Assembly (NCBI GenBank): GCA_004292955.1
Contig: RDXX01000059.1
Location: 1-41,915 of the forward strand
Length of the DNA stretch: 41,915 bases
Source: Oscillatoriales cyanobacterium
GTDB lineage: Bacteria > Cyanobacteriota > Cyanobacteriia > Cyanobacteriales > Microcoleaceae
Direction: 5' to 3'
Of this stretch, positions 17,385 to 24,535 are shown piece by piece. The notes beneath the pieces were generated by a model. It saw only the letters and a program-made list of their open reading frames with translations, was not told where the DNA came from and made no database searches. Within the stretch, counting starts at the first letter, position 1, and every line of letters starts with the position of its first letter. A program made the position numbers and the translations under genes.

Positions 17385-18530
17385 TCATTCATCTTCGAGG
17401 GAAGTGTCTAACAGTTCAATTTCTAAATTTTCTTCATCATCCTCATAATTAAATTCCAATTTGCTCTGCTTGATAATTTCATTTAATATATTATTTAAAT
17501 ACCCTTTGGCAACAGCTTCTTCAAATCTGTCTATCAGAATAGCAACATTGATTATTTCTTCTATACATTCCATATAACGCGAGACGATCGCATTTATTGA
17601 ATACTGTTTTCGAGCCTGCGCTTCAATTTTACGTCTAATCTCAATATCGGAATCTGAAGATTTAACTACAAATGTTATCGGATACCTTTCAATTTTATCA
17701 ATGTCTAGGAAATATTTATTCATATCTACAGTTTCTGTTACCTGAAAAAAACGTCCTAGAGGCTTCATTACAAAATCAATTCCGCCATCATTTGCATTTG
17801 TCCGACCTGTTTTAAACAGTTGTAAATTTTCTTGCTGGAGCCTATCAAGCTCATAACCCCAATAGATACATATGTCACTATAGTAGTATTTTAAGATACT
17901 GTAGCTGACTATCTCGAATATTCTAGCATCTACAGTTGGTGCAACTATTTGTTTGATAAATTGTATTACTTGCTTCTGGGTCAATGCTTGAGCCTCTTTA
18001 CAAAGTTGCAGAAACTTGTCAAAGCTATCTCTCTTAGCTTCAACGTAAGCATCAATGATTTGAATTACTGTTTCTGCTATGTTATGTACATTTTCCTGAA
18101 TTTTAACTTTTAATAAATTTTCGTTAAACCAATACCTGTTAGTTTTGGGATTTCTCAGAACTGGGATAAAGTCACAAGTAGGAAAATATCTTTTAAATTC
18201 TTCATTAAGCCTGTGGTTCAAAGCATGGTTTTGAAGCTTTTGTCCAAACGGTAATTCGCGCTGTCTCTTAAAAATATTTGTATAAACTGCACCTGCATAA
18301 TCTGAATACATATCGCTTTGATGAAAACCTCTTAAAAAATAGTCTTCAACTAAAACATAGATAGCATATAAATTCGCAAAACTTCCTCTTGATTTTGAGC
18401 CTCTATTTGCAGATTTAGTTTTGATATTCAAATATTGAATTAGCTCGCTTCCAGTAAATATTTGCTCGCCAGACGCGCCCAAATTTTCTGCTAAAATTTG
18501 CTTGATTGTTTTAGTAAACTCGTGTTCCAT
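17385..18530 (-). CDS. Type II restriction endonuclease, probable ATGCAT-specific partner of the adjacent methyltransferase
   Basis: Protein of 381 residues, rich in Lys, Ile and Asn and encoded by AT-rich DNA unlike the neighbours. A PD-(D/E)XK-like active site can be proposed: Glu206 (ARIFEIVSYSILK), then NANDGGIDFVMKP (Asp252) and GRFFQVTE (263-266). The C-terminal tail is very acidic. The start codon lies four bases after the stop of the methyltransferase gene, so the two are co-transcribed with the methyltransferase first, the usual protective order. I identify it as the endonuclease mainly from this pairing. The recognition site ATGCAT is inferred from the methyltransferase and not from this protein. 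Confidence 0.8.
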   Translation of the reverse strand: MEHEFTKTIKQILAENLGASGEQIFTGSELIQYLNIKTKSANRGSKSRGSFANLYAIYVLVEDYFLRGFHQSDMYSDYAGAVYTNIFKRQRELPFGQKLQNHALNHRLNEEFKRYFPTCDFIPVLRNPKTNRYWFNENLLKVKIQENVHNIAETVIQIIDAYVEAKRDSFDKFLQLCKEAQALTQKQVIQFIKQIVAPTVDARIFEIVSYSILKYYYSDICIYWGYELDRLQQENLQLFKTGRTNANDGGIDFVMKPLGRFFQVTETVDMNKYFLDIDKIERYPITFVVKSSDSDIEIRRKIEAQARKQYSINAIVSRYMECIEEIINVAILIDRFEEAVAKGYLNNILNEIIKQSKLEFNYEDDEENLEIELLDTSLEDE

Positions 18531-18534
18531 TGAA

Positions 18535-19386
18535 TCAAAGTTGTAAGTTAAGTGTTAACTGTGTGGGTGAAGTTTCACCAGGATTTATTTCCGATGTTTG
18601 CTGCTCTTTTTTGTCATTATAAGTAGCTTGTAACCTATTTAATCCTATTTCTACATACTTGTTTTGTAATTCTATTCCGATTGACTTTCTCTTAAGCTGT
18701 TTGGCAACAAATGATGTGGTAAAAGTCCCAGAAAATACGTCTAATACAACGTCTCCCTCATTACTACTTGCTTTGACAATTCGTTCTAACAAAGATGTTG
18801 GTTTTTGGGTAGGGTGATCTTCGTACTCAGGCATACGATATCTGACTCTCGGAAACTCCCATACATTACCTGGAACTTTTTGAGAATTATATACTGATGG
18901 TGTAGACTTGCGGTAATCAATTAGTTTTCTGACTGAGCCGGTTTTTGCCTCTACCAGAATATCGGAGGAATTAAATGTATAATTTCGTTTGTCTTTGACA
19001 CAATATAAAATAGGTTCGTACAGAGAACCGTAGTATTTTTTTGCTTGGACTCCCGAACTGTCATAGTACCACACTATTCGTGAAAGAATTGTCAAACGAT
19101 CGCGCAAATATAAATCGAAGTAAGGCATACATTGAGTTGAAGCCATCAGATACAAGCTGCCGTTGTGCTTGAGCTTATCAATACATAAATTCAACCAGGT
19201 ATAACTCCATTCTAAATAATCGCTCTCTGATTCCCACTTGTCTTTAAAACCATTGAAGTCTTTGCCAATATTATAGGGAGGATCGGCAAAAATCAAATCG
19301 ACTGAGTTGTCTTTAATTTCATGAGAAAGGACTTCTAACACATCTCCCAATATGAGCTTGTGTCTGTCTACTTCAAAGATTTTCAT
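18535..19386 (-). CDS. Adenine-specific DNA methyltransferase, YhdJ-like (beta class)
   Basis: N6-adenine methyltransferase of 283 residues. Motif order is DPPY (35-38, FADPPYNIGKDF) before FxGxF (218-224, DVFSGTFTT), the beta class. It closely follows E. coli YhdJ as I remember it: SRIVWYYDSSGVQAKKYYGS, YEPILYCVKD, YTFNSSDILVEAKTGS, KVPGNVWEFPRVRY and HPTQKP. YhdJ (M.EcoKII) methylates ATGCAT, so the same target is likely. Here it is coupled to a restriction gene, unlike the orphan E. coli enzyme. DNA is AT-rich relative to its surroundings, suggesting acquisition. Confidence 0.9.
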   Translation of the reverse strand: MKIFEVDRHKLILGDVLEVLSHEIKDNSVDLIFADPPYNIGKDFNGFKDKWESESDYLEWSYTWLNLCIDKLKHNGSLYLMASTQCMPYFDLYLRDRLTILSRIVWYYDSSGVQAKKYYGSLYEPILYCVKDKRNYTFNSSDILVEAKTGSVRKLIDYRKSTPSVYNSQKVPGNVWEFPRVRYRMPEYEDHPTQKPTSLLERIVKASSNEGDVVLDVFSGTFTTSFVAKQLKRKSIGIELQNKYVEIGLNRLQATYNDKKEQQTSEINPGETSPTQLTLNLQL

Positions 19387-19451
19387 TTTGCCTAATCTTT
19401 TCCAATCAATACGTCATTTTGTCAGCTAGAGTTGATATTTACTAGAACTCC

Positions 19452-20576
19452 TCAATACAGTTCATATTTGAGCAAAGTACAGGGAATCGAGCCATTAAAA
19501 ACCGGAATTCGCTTCGATGTTCTGAGTCCAACCTGTTTACCCAACTCCTTATTCCCAGTCAAAATAAACGCATTCCAACCTTTAAAACGCTGCTTGAAAA
19601 TATCGCCCAACATCTTGTACAAATCTCCCAATTCGCTAGCATCTCCCAGGCGCTCTCCGTAGGGAGGATTGCAAATCAGAACGCCTCTATCTGTCGGTGC
19701 TTCCAACTCGGATAACTCGGTACGAGCAAACTTGATTTTACCTGAAATACCTGCTTGCTGGGCGTTGGTGCGAGCTTGATCTAACATATCAGAATCGCGA
19801 TCGCACCCGGCGATTATTTCTTTAAGTTCGGGCAATTCGCTGTTTTCAGCTTCAGCCCACAATTTATCCCACAAAGGTTCGTCAAAATCGCGCCACGTCA
19901 TAAATCCAAACTTGTCTCGAAACAATCCAGGCGCAATGTTCAAAGCCTTTAAACTGGCTTCCAGGGGCAATGTTCCCGAACCGCACATCGGGTCTAAAAA
20001 TGGTAAATCTGCCGTCCATTCTGCCATCTCTAACAGGGCCGCAGCGAGGGTTTCTTTGAGCGGAGCCAGCCCCATTGCGGGGCGATATCCCCGCCTGTGC
20101 AAACTGCCGCCGGAACTGTCTAAGCTCAAGATAGCGCGATCGCGATGGATGTGAAGGTTAATTAGTAAATCGGGATTTTCGACATCAACATTGGAGCGCT
20201 TGTTAAATTGCAGGCGCTGTTGGTCGGCGATCGCATTTTTGACCTGCAAAGCTGTAAAGTGGGTGTGATTTAAATTTTCGTTGCCACCGGTACAGTTGAC
20301 TGCTAATGTATTGTGAGGCTCTAGGTATTCGTCCCAAGGAATTTTCTGGACTTCGCGGTAGAGCATATTTGAGTCGTAACACCGGAATTCGGCGATCGGC
20401 ATTAGCACTCGAAAAATAGTTCTCGACCACAGATTGACGCGGTACAATAAAGCGCGATCGCCCGCGAAGTAAACTCCTGTAAAATCGGGCTTGACATCTT
20501 GCGCCCCTAAACTTTCTAATTCTTGGGCGGCAATGGTTTCTAAACCGCGCGCAACTGTAGCAAAATATTGATTCAT
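19452..20576 (-). CDS. THUMP-domain rRNA (guanine-N2) methyltransferase, RlmL N-terminal type
   Basis: Protein of 374 residues. An N-terminal THUMP RNA-binding domain (YFATVARGLETIAAQELESL, HFTALQVKNAIADQQR, RGYRPAMG) precedes a Rossmann methyltransferase with DPMCGSGT (195-202) and the catalytic NPPYGER (303-309). It matches the m2G2445-forming half of E. coli RlmL, without the second (RlmK) half, as is usual in cyanobacteria. ATG start at 20576. It lies 65 bases upstream of, and co-oriented with, the restriction-modification genes but is unrelated to them in function. Confidence 0.88.
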   Translation of the reverse strand: MNQYFATVARGLETIAAQELESLGAQDVKPDFTGVYFAGDRALLYRVNLWSRTIFRVLMPIAEFRCYDSNMLYREVQKIPWDEYLEPHNTLAVNCTGGNENLNHTHFTALQVKNAIADQQRLQFNKRSNVDVENPDLLINLHIHRDRAILSLDSSGGSLHRRGYRPAMGLAPLKETLAAALLEMAEWTADLPFLDPMCGSGTLPLEASLKALNIAPGLFRDKFGFMTWRDFDEPLWDKLWAEAENSELPELKEIIAGCDRDSDMLDQARTNAQQAGISGKIKFARTELSELEAPTDRGVLICNPPYGERLGDASELGDLYKMLGDIFKQRFKGWNAFILTGNKELGKQVGLRTSKRIPVFNGSIPCTLLKYELY

Positions 20577-20611
20577 TGATGATTACGAAGGAAGTTCGGC
20601 AGCGAGCAATG

Positions 20612-20669
20612 TACGGGATGTAACGGATGTAACGGATGTAACGGATGTTAACGGATGTTAACGGATGTA
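20612..20669. repeat. 9/10-bp tandem repeat TAACGGATG
   Basis: About six head-to-tail copies of (T)TAACGGATG, first with period nine and then ten. It sits upstream of the THUMP methyltransferase gene. Confidence 0.9.
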
Positions 20670-20684
20670 GGAGGGAAGAAATAG

Positions 20685-20793
20685 CTATAGCCTTTCTCAA
20701 AAAGATGAGGTATGACTGACAGCTTATTATCACCCTTAAGCTAAGAGGGCTAAAGCCCAACAACATACCTCATCTTTCTGATAACCGCTATAG
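20685..20793. repeat. 109-bp inverted-repeat element
   Basis: The left end CTATAGCCTTTCTCAAAAAG continues as ATGAGGTATG. The right end CATACCTCATCTTT continues as CTGATAACCGCTATAG, so the element is bounded by complementary ends about 30 bases long with some mismatches. The inner part contains GGGCTAAAGCCC. No ORF lies inside; it looks like a small non-autonomous element. Confidence 0.75.
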
Positions 20794-20877
20794 GTGGTTG
20801 GGGATTGGGAATCGGTTTTTCTCGATCGCCCAAATTAGATAGTAGCTCGTTTTAATCCTAAGTCTCACAAACAACAC

Positions 20878-20893
20878 TCTACCTTAAGGTAGA
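20878..20893. promoter_or_regulatory. Perfect 16-bp palindrome, possible operator
   Basis: TCTACCTTAAGGTAGA reads the same on both strands. It lies about 330 bases upstream of the small peptide gene in a gap of some 650 bases and stands alone rather than as part of a dispersed repeat I can see. A dimeric repressor or MerR-like activator site is possible, but no regulator gene is nearby. Confidence 0.4.
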
Positions 20894-21195
20894 TGCCTCT
20901 GTTTCAAAAGACTGATATTTTTACTACTTATTGTCAAGAGTGGATTGCCGGTTTAGCAGTATGTGCGTAAGGGCGATCGGGCTAGCCCGCGACTACTGAA
21001 TGTCCAGAATCAATAGCTAGAGAGGATTTGTGCTTAATTGTCAACTGGGTTAGCAAGGGGTCTGAAGTACCCTTGCAGCCCGCTTGTTGAAAAGTATTCT
21101 TAACTACTTGCACATTTTATTGACTTCATGTTAGGCTTCTAGTCAAAGTTGAGAATTCAAGCCCTAACGTCACAGTCAGGGAAAATTTCAGCTAA
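20894..21195. other. Leader region of the small peptide gene, no gene recognised
   Basis: About 300 bases of mixed sequence. CAAGGGG and CCCTTG at about 21053-21080 could form a stem (GCAAGGGGTCTGAAGTACCC and CTTGC). The region may hold a long 5' leader or an unrecognised small RNA. I see no ORF here. Confidence 0.35.
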
Positions 21196-21225
21196 ATGGG
21201 TGTCATACAACAATTGGAGACCATT

Positions 21226-21378
21226 ATGTCAAAGGCAATCAACGGATCTGCTCTCAAACTGTCCCGCGCTAGCAAAATCCAAGTAGAAGTCAAGGAAATT
21301 GCCAAGCACGCCACAGCTAAAAATATCTCTTCTGCGCTTAATGTTGATGCCGATGGCAGCGATGTTACCAACGAGTAA
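21226..21378 (+). CDS. Small peptide, candidate substrate of the downstream JmjC oxygenase
   Basis: Peptide of 50 residues from the ATG at 21226, which has GGAGA six bases upstream. An in-frame ATG at 21196 would add ten residues. It reads SKAINGSALKLSRASKIQVE, then KEIAKHATAKNISSAL and an acidic end NVDADGSDVTNE. It has no Cys and no signal peptide. I do not recognise a family. A basic, helix-prone front and a short acidic tail resemble a leader/core layout. A hairpin 80 bases downstream separates it from the oxygenase gene, which is often how abundant substrate peptides are expressed above their enzymes. The substrate role is a hypothesis. Confidence 0.55.
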   Translation: MSKAINGSALKLSRASKIQVEVKEIAKHATAKNISSALNVDADGSDVTNE

Positions 21379-21457
21379 TAGCAGGTTTTTCAGTTAGACT
21401 TCGCATCCCCAAGCAACAAGTAGTAGATTTTACTGTTGTCTGTCGGGAAATGTGGAG

Positions 21458-21493
21458 TAATTGAGGGCAAGCGTAAAGCATTGTCCTCAATTA
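21458..21493 (+). terminator. Stem-loop between peptide and oxygenase genes
   Basis: TAATTGAGGGCAA (21458-21470) and TTGTCCTCAATTA (21481-21493) pair along 13 bases with one G-T pair, around a 10-base loop. The downstream sequence is AT-rich (TTCAATTGTTCAAAATTT) but has no clean T run. It could attenuate transcription into the oxygenase gene or protect the upstream mRNA. Confidence 0.55.
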
Positions 21494-21537
21494 TTCAATT
21501 GTTCAAAATTTATTGAGAAGTTTTATCAATAGAATTT

Positions 21538-22686
21538 ATGCGATCGATCGCCAATTTAATCAAACCATACAATCTCGAAGATTTTCTAAATAACAACTGG
21601 ACAAACAAAGCAGTTGTCATTCCCAGCGAAGGGAAAAAAGACTTTGCACATTTATTTTCCTGGGAAAAACTCAACTACCTGCTCAACTTTCACGAATTAA
21701 AATATCCCGACATTCGCTTAGCAGTAGCAGGAAAAGTTCTCGACGCCAGCGAAAACGTCAATCTCATAAAACTGTGCCAATCGGGAGCAACTTTAATCGT
21801 CAATCAAGTTCACAAACTCATCCCAGAAATAGCTGAATTTGCAGCAGAAATAAAAGCAGACTTAGGTTATCCAAACCAAGTAAATGCCTATTGTTCTTGG
21901 CCGGAAAAACAGGGGTTTTCTTCCCACTACGATACCCACGAAGTTTTCATATTGCAAACAGACGGGATTAAGCAGTGGTATGTATTTGCCGACACAATTA
22001 AATACCCGCTGATCGACCAAAAATCCTCCGCATTTTCGCCACCAGAAACTCCACCATATTTAACCTGCACTTTGCATCCCGGAGATGTGCTTTACATACC
22101 GCGCGGACATTGGCATTATGCAGTTGCTTCAGATGAACCATCGCTGCATTTAACATTAGGAATTCACTGCAAAACTGGAATTGACGTTTTAGAATGGTTG
22201 GTGGGCGAATTGCGACAACAAGAAGAGTGGCGTCAAAGTTTACCGCTGCGAATAAATCCAGATTCCATTGATGTAAGTGTAAATAATTTAATTACTGAAT
22301 TGCACCGCTACGCAAACAGTAAAAATCTTGGAGAAGAGTACAGCAGCTACCTTGACAGTTTAGCAAAACCAGTGGCGAAATACTCTCTCCCTTATCAAGC
22401 AGGGTTCAACATTTTTCCCTACGGGATTCAAACTAAGTTTAGGATTCCCAAGTTTCTGCGGGTGAGAATTCGCGAATTACCTGACGGGTGTGGATACAAA
22501 GTTGTTGTTGGAGGCAAAGAAGTATCTCTGAAAGGAGTAACGGAGAAATTTATGGACAATCTATTCAGTACAGAATTTTTTACAGGAGATGATGTGATGG
22601 ATTGGTTGCCAGATTATGATTGGGAAATAGATGTAGTGCCACTTTTGTCTAAGTTAGTAGTTGACGGAGTGATTTTTGTTGGTTAA
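21538..22686 (+). CDS. JmjC/cupin-type Fe(II)/2-oxoglutarate-dependent oxygenase
   Basis: Protein of 382 residues. The JmjC-like double-stranded beta helix has the metal site His130-x-Asp132 (FSSHYDTHEVFILQ) and distal His193 (GDVLYIPRGHWHYAV), followed by SLHLTLGIH. The lay-out (MRSIANLIKPYNLEDFLNNNW start, DVLYIPRG, then a C-terminal winged-helix-like region) resembles the ribosomal oxygenases of the YcfD/MINA53 type, which hydroxylate protein side chains. Between the small peptide gene and a thioredoxin-like ferredoxin gene, it is a good candidate for a peptide or protein hydroxylase. The true substrate cannot be read from the sequence. Confidence 0.82.
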   Translation: MRSIANLIKPYNLEDFLNNNWTNKAVVIPSEGKKDFAHLFSWEKLNYLLNFHELKYPDIRLAVAGKVLDASENVNLIKLCQSGATLIVNQVHKLIPEIAEFAAEIKADLGYPNQVNAYCSWPEKQGFSSHYDTHEVFILQTDGIKQWYVFADTIKYPLIDQKSSAFSPPETPPYLTCTLHPGDVLYIPRGHWHYAVASDEPSLHLTLGIHCKTGIDVLEWLVGELRQQEEWRQSLPLRINPDSIDVSVNNLITELHRYANSKNLGEEYSSYLDSLAKPVAKYSLPYQAGFNIFPYGIQTKFRIPKFLRVRIRELPDGCGYKVVVGGKEVSLKGVTEKFMDNLFSTEFFTGDDVMDWLPDYDWEIDVVPLLSKLVVDGVIFVG

Positions 22687-22759
22687 AACTAGAGAAGGGT
22701 ACTAGCTGTAATGAATGGGTTGTTAAAAGAGTAATTTATGACACATAACGAGGTAAAAA

Positions 22760-23821
22760 ATGCCGGATACTTTTTTTTGCGCCGATGCTTCTAAATGCGT
22801 TCAAGAGGATATTATTGGTACTGGTACGAATTACCAAACCTATATATTGATTGAGTGCTGTTTGCCTTGGGAATCAGAAGCTTTTGATTCCAAACAAGTC
22901 CCCCAGAATCTCAGGGATTTGGTGGAGGAAGTAGAGCATTCAAAGCAAAAAATTAGATTTTTGTTGATAAATAGCGACCAAACTAAATGTGCCGATCAGC
23001 GCAAAGTGTTGATTTATGATAACAAAAGTCAAGCACTTTTTGAGGGCTACGAAAAATACGAATTTAACGCGAGTAATATTGAGCAAGTAGCGGCAATTGT
23101 CAAAAGCTATTTAGCTGGAGAAGTCCCGGATTGCGAAGTTGAAAATAACCCAAGTAGAGATATTTTGGTTTGCACTCACGGGAGTCATGATAGATGTTGC
23201 GCGAGATATGGCAATCCTTTTTATGCCCAAGCAACGGCTTTGGTTTCGGAGTTAGAATTGAGTGATGTTCGTCTTTGGAAATCTAGTCATTTTGGCGGAC
23301 ACCGCATGGCGCCGACTGCGATTGATTTGCGTGACGGCAGATATTACGGAAATCTCGATCGCATTTCGTTCAAATCTATTCTAACGCGATCGGGCGATAT
23401 TGAATGTTTGAATCAGGTTTATCGGGGTTGGGGGATTTTGCCGAACCAAATTCAGGTTTTGGAACGAGAATTCATCATCCGCTACGGGTGGGATTGGTTC
23501 AACTACAAAGTCTCAGGCTGTATTGTAGATAAAAATCCTGAAAATGATGATTTTGTTGCTGAATTAACTTTTGAAAACGTAAATGGCACTTATATCTATC
23601 GGGCTGAGTTGGTTAAAGATGAAGCTAAAACAGTCAGGTTGAAAGGTTCCTGCGGCGCTAAGCAAGAGTCAGAGTTTGTCAAATATTTGGTAAAATATTC
23701 TTACTTTTACTCGAAGAAAGATGAGTCAAGGTTTGTGATTTATCCTTTTCGGGATTTTCGTAGAGATAAGACGGCGGTTGAAACCGCGTCTACACAAACG
23801 ATGTCCGCCTCCGCGGACTAA
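22760..23821 (+). CDS. Sucrase/ferredoxin-like (thioredoxin-fold [2Fe-2S]) protein with repeat-derived C-terminus
   Basis: Protein of 353 residues. The sucrase/ferredoxin-like domain has LVCTHGSHDRCCARYGNPFY (Cys138, Cys146/147), then VRLWKSSHFGGHRMAPTAID (His177, His181). In the related yeast Apd1 family two Cys and two His bind a [2Fe-2S] cluster, so this is probably an electron carrier. It follows the JmjC gene by 73 bases. The last 17 or so residues, TAVETASTQTMSASAD, are not native: they are the translation of the dispersed two-stem repeat at 23770-23818, which supplies the stop. The C-terminal part (about 230-335) is of unknown function. Confidence 0.82.
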   Translation: MPDTFFCADASKCVQEDIIGTGTNYQTYILIECCLPWESEAFDSKQVPQNLRDLVEEVEHSKQKIRFLLINSDQTKCADQRKVLIYDNKSQALFEGYEKYEFNASNIEQVAAIVKSYLAGEVPDCEVENNPSRDILVCTHGSHDRCCARYGNPFYAQATALVSELELSDVRLWKSSHFGGHRMAPTAIDLRDGRYYGNLDRISFKSILTRSGDIECLNQVYRGWGILPNQIQVLEREFIIRYGWDWFNYKVSGCIVDKNPENDDFVAELTFENVNGTYIYRAELVKDEAKTVRLKGSCGAKQESEFVKYLVKYSYFYSKKDESRFVIYPFRDFRRDKTAVETASTQTMSASAD

Positions 23822-23904
23822 ATAAAATAACCTAATTTCAACCGTTGTGTTCAACCCGCGGAGGCGGGTTTTGTCTGTATAGACGCGGTTTCAACCGCCG
23901 TCTT
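23770..23904. repeat. Two facing copies of the two-stem repeat at the ends of convergent genes
   Basis: Copy one (23770-23818) runs GGCGGTTGAAACCGC...GTCCGCCTCCGCGGAC and codes the C-terminus of the ferredoxin-like gene. Copy two (23853-23904) is inverted and runs AACCCGCGGAGGCGGGTT...GCGGTTTCAACCGCC, coding the C-terminus of the GNAT gene. The first stem differs between copies (GTCCGC/GCGGAC against AACCCGC/GCGGGTT) but is paired in both. Confidence 0.92.
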
Positions 23905-24330
23905 CAACTCCATGAATATGTGCGGGATTCCCAGGTAGTCAAAGGGATTGTCTTTTTCTATAAATCCGAGGTTTTTGTAAAATTTAACGGCGTTAATACG
24001 AGACATTAATCTAACAGTTTTGAAATTCTTTTCCTTAGCTTGTGCGATCAGTTTTTCCATCAGTTTAGTGCCGATTCCCTGGTTTTGAAATTCAGGAAGT
24101 ACAGCAATATAAGAGATGCTTCCCAATTCAGGGGATAATTCTCGGAGTCTGCCGGATCCGATAATTGTACGATCGCCCTTTGCTATGATATGACAAGCAC
24201 CGTTTTCGCGATCGTCCCTTTCGCTGCCTCTTTCCATACCCAGAGGCGATCGCAAAACCAGCCATCGCTGATCGAACATTTCTGCTAATTCTTGTTGGTT
24301 ATTGACTTCACGGATGTCTAATTGTAGCAT
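23851..24330 (-). CDS. GNAT family N-acetyltransferase with repeat-derived C-terminus
   Basis: Protein of 159 residues. Acetyl-CoA binding motif A is visible as YIAVLPEFQNQGIGTKLMEKLI (pyrophosphate loop QNQGIG), preceded by an IIGSGRLREL strand and followed by INAVKFYKNLGFIEKD, the usual GNAT end with IPHIFMELK. After MELK come TAVETASIQTKPASAG, which is the translation of a dispersed repeat and replaces the native stop. Substrate unknown. It converges on the ferredoxin-like gene, whose tail has the same origin. Confidence 0.85.
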   Translation of the reverse strand: MLQLDIREVNNQQELAEMFDQRWLVLRSPLGMERGSERDDRENGACHIIAKGDRTIIGSGRLRELSPELGSISYIAVLPEFQNQGIGTKLMEKLIAQAKEKNFKTVRLMSRINAVKFYKNLGFIEKDNPFDYLGIPHIFMELKTAVETASIQTKPASAG

Positions 24331-24373
24331 TTTTCGATCAGATTGAAGAGGTAGATTATAATTTGTCGTTGGG

Positions 24374-24531
24374 CGGGGGCGGGTTTACGAGATTATAGGT
24401 TTTAGGCAATTATTGTTGGTGAACCCGCCCCTACAAATTATGGGGAATTTTGGGTGGGGGCGGGTTTACGAGATTATGGGTTTTAGGCAATTATTGTTGG
24501 TGAACCCGCCCCTACAAATTATGGGAAATAT
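24374..24531. repeat. Tandem duplication of an 81-bp repeat with GGCGGG/CCCGCC ends
   Basis: Two copies with an 81-base period run GGGGGCGGGTTTACGAGATT, then GTTTTAGGCAATTATTGTTG, then GTGAACCCGCCCCTACAAAT. Within each copy the ends GGGCGGGTT and AACCCGCCC can pair. An isolated half copy occurs at about 3371-3394. The array lies between the GNAT gene start and the tldE stop. Confidence 0.9.
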
Positions 24532-24535
24532 GGAG

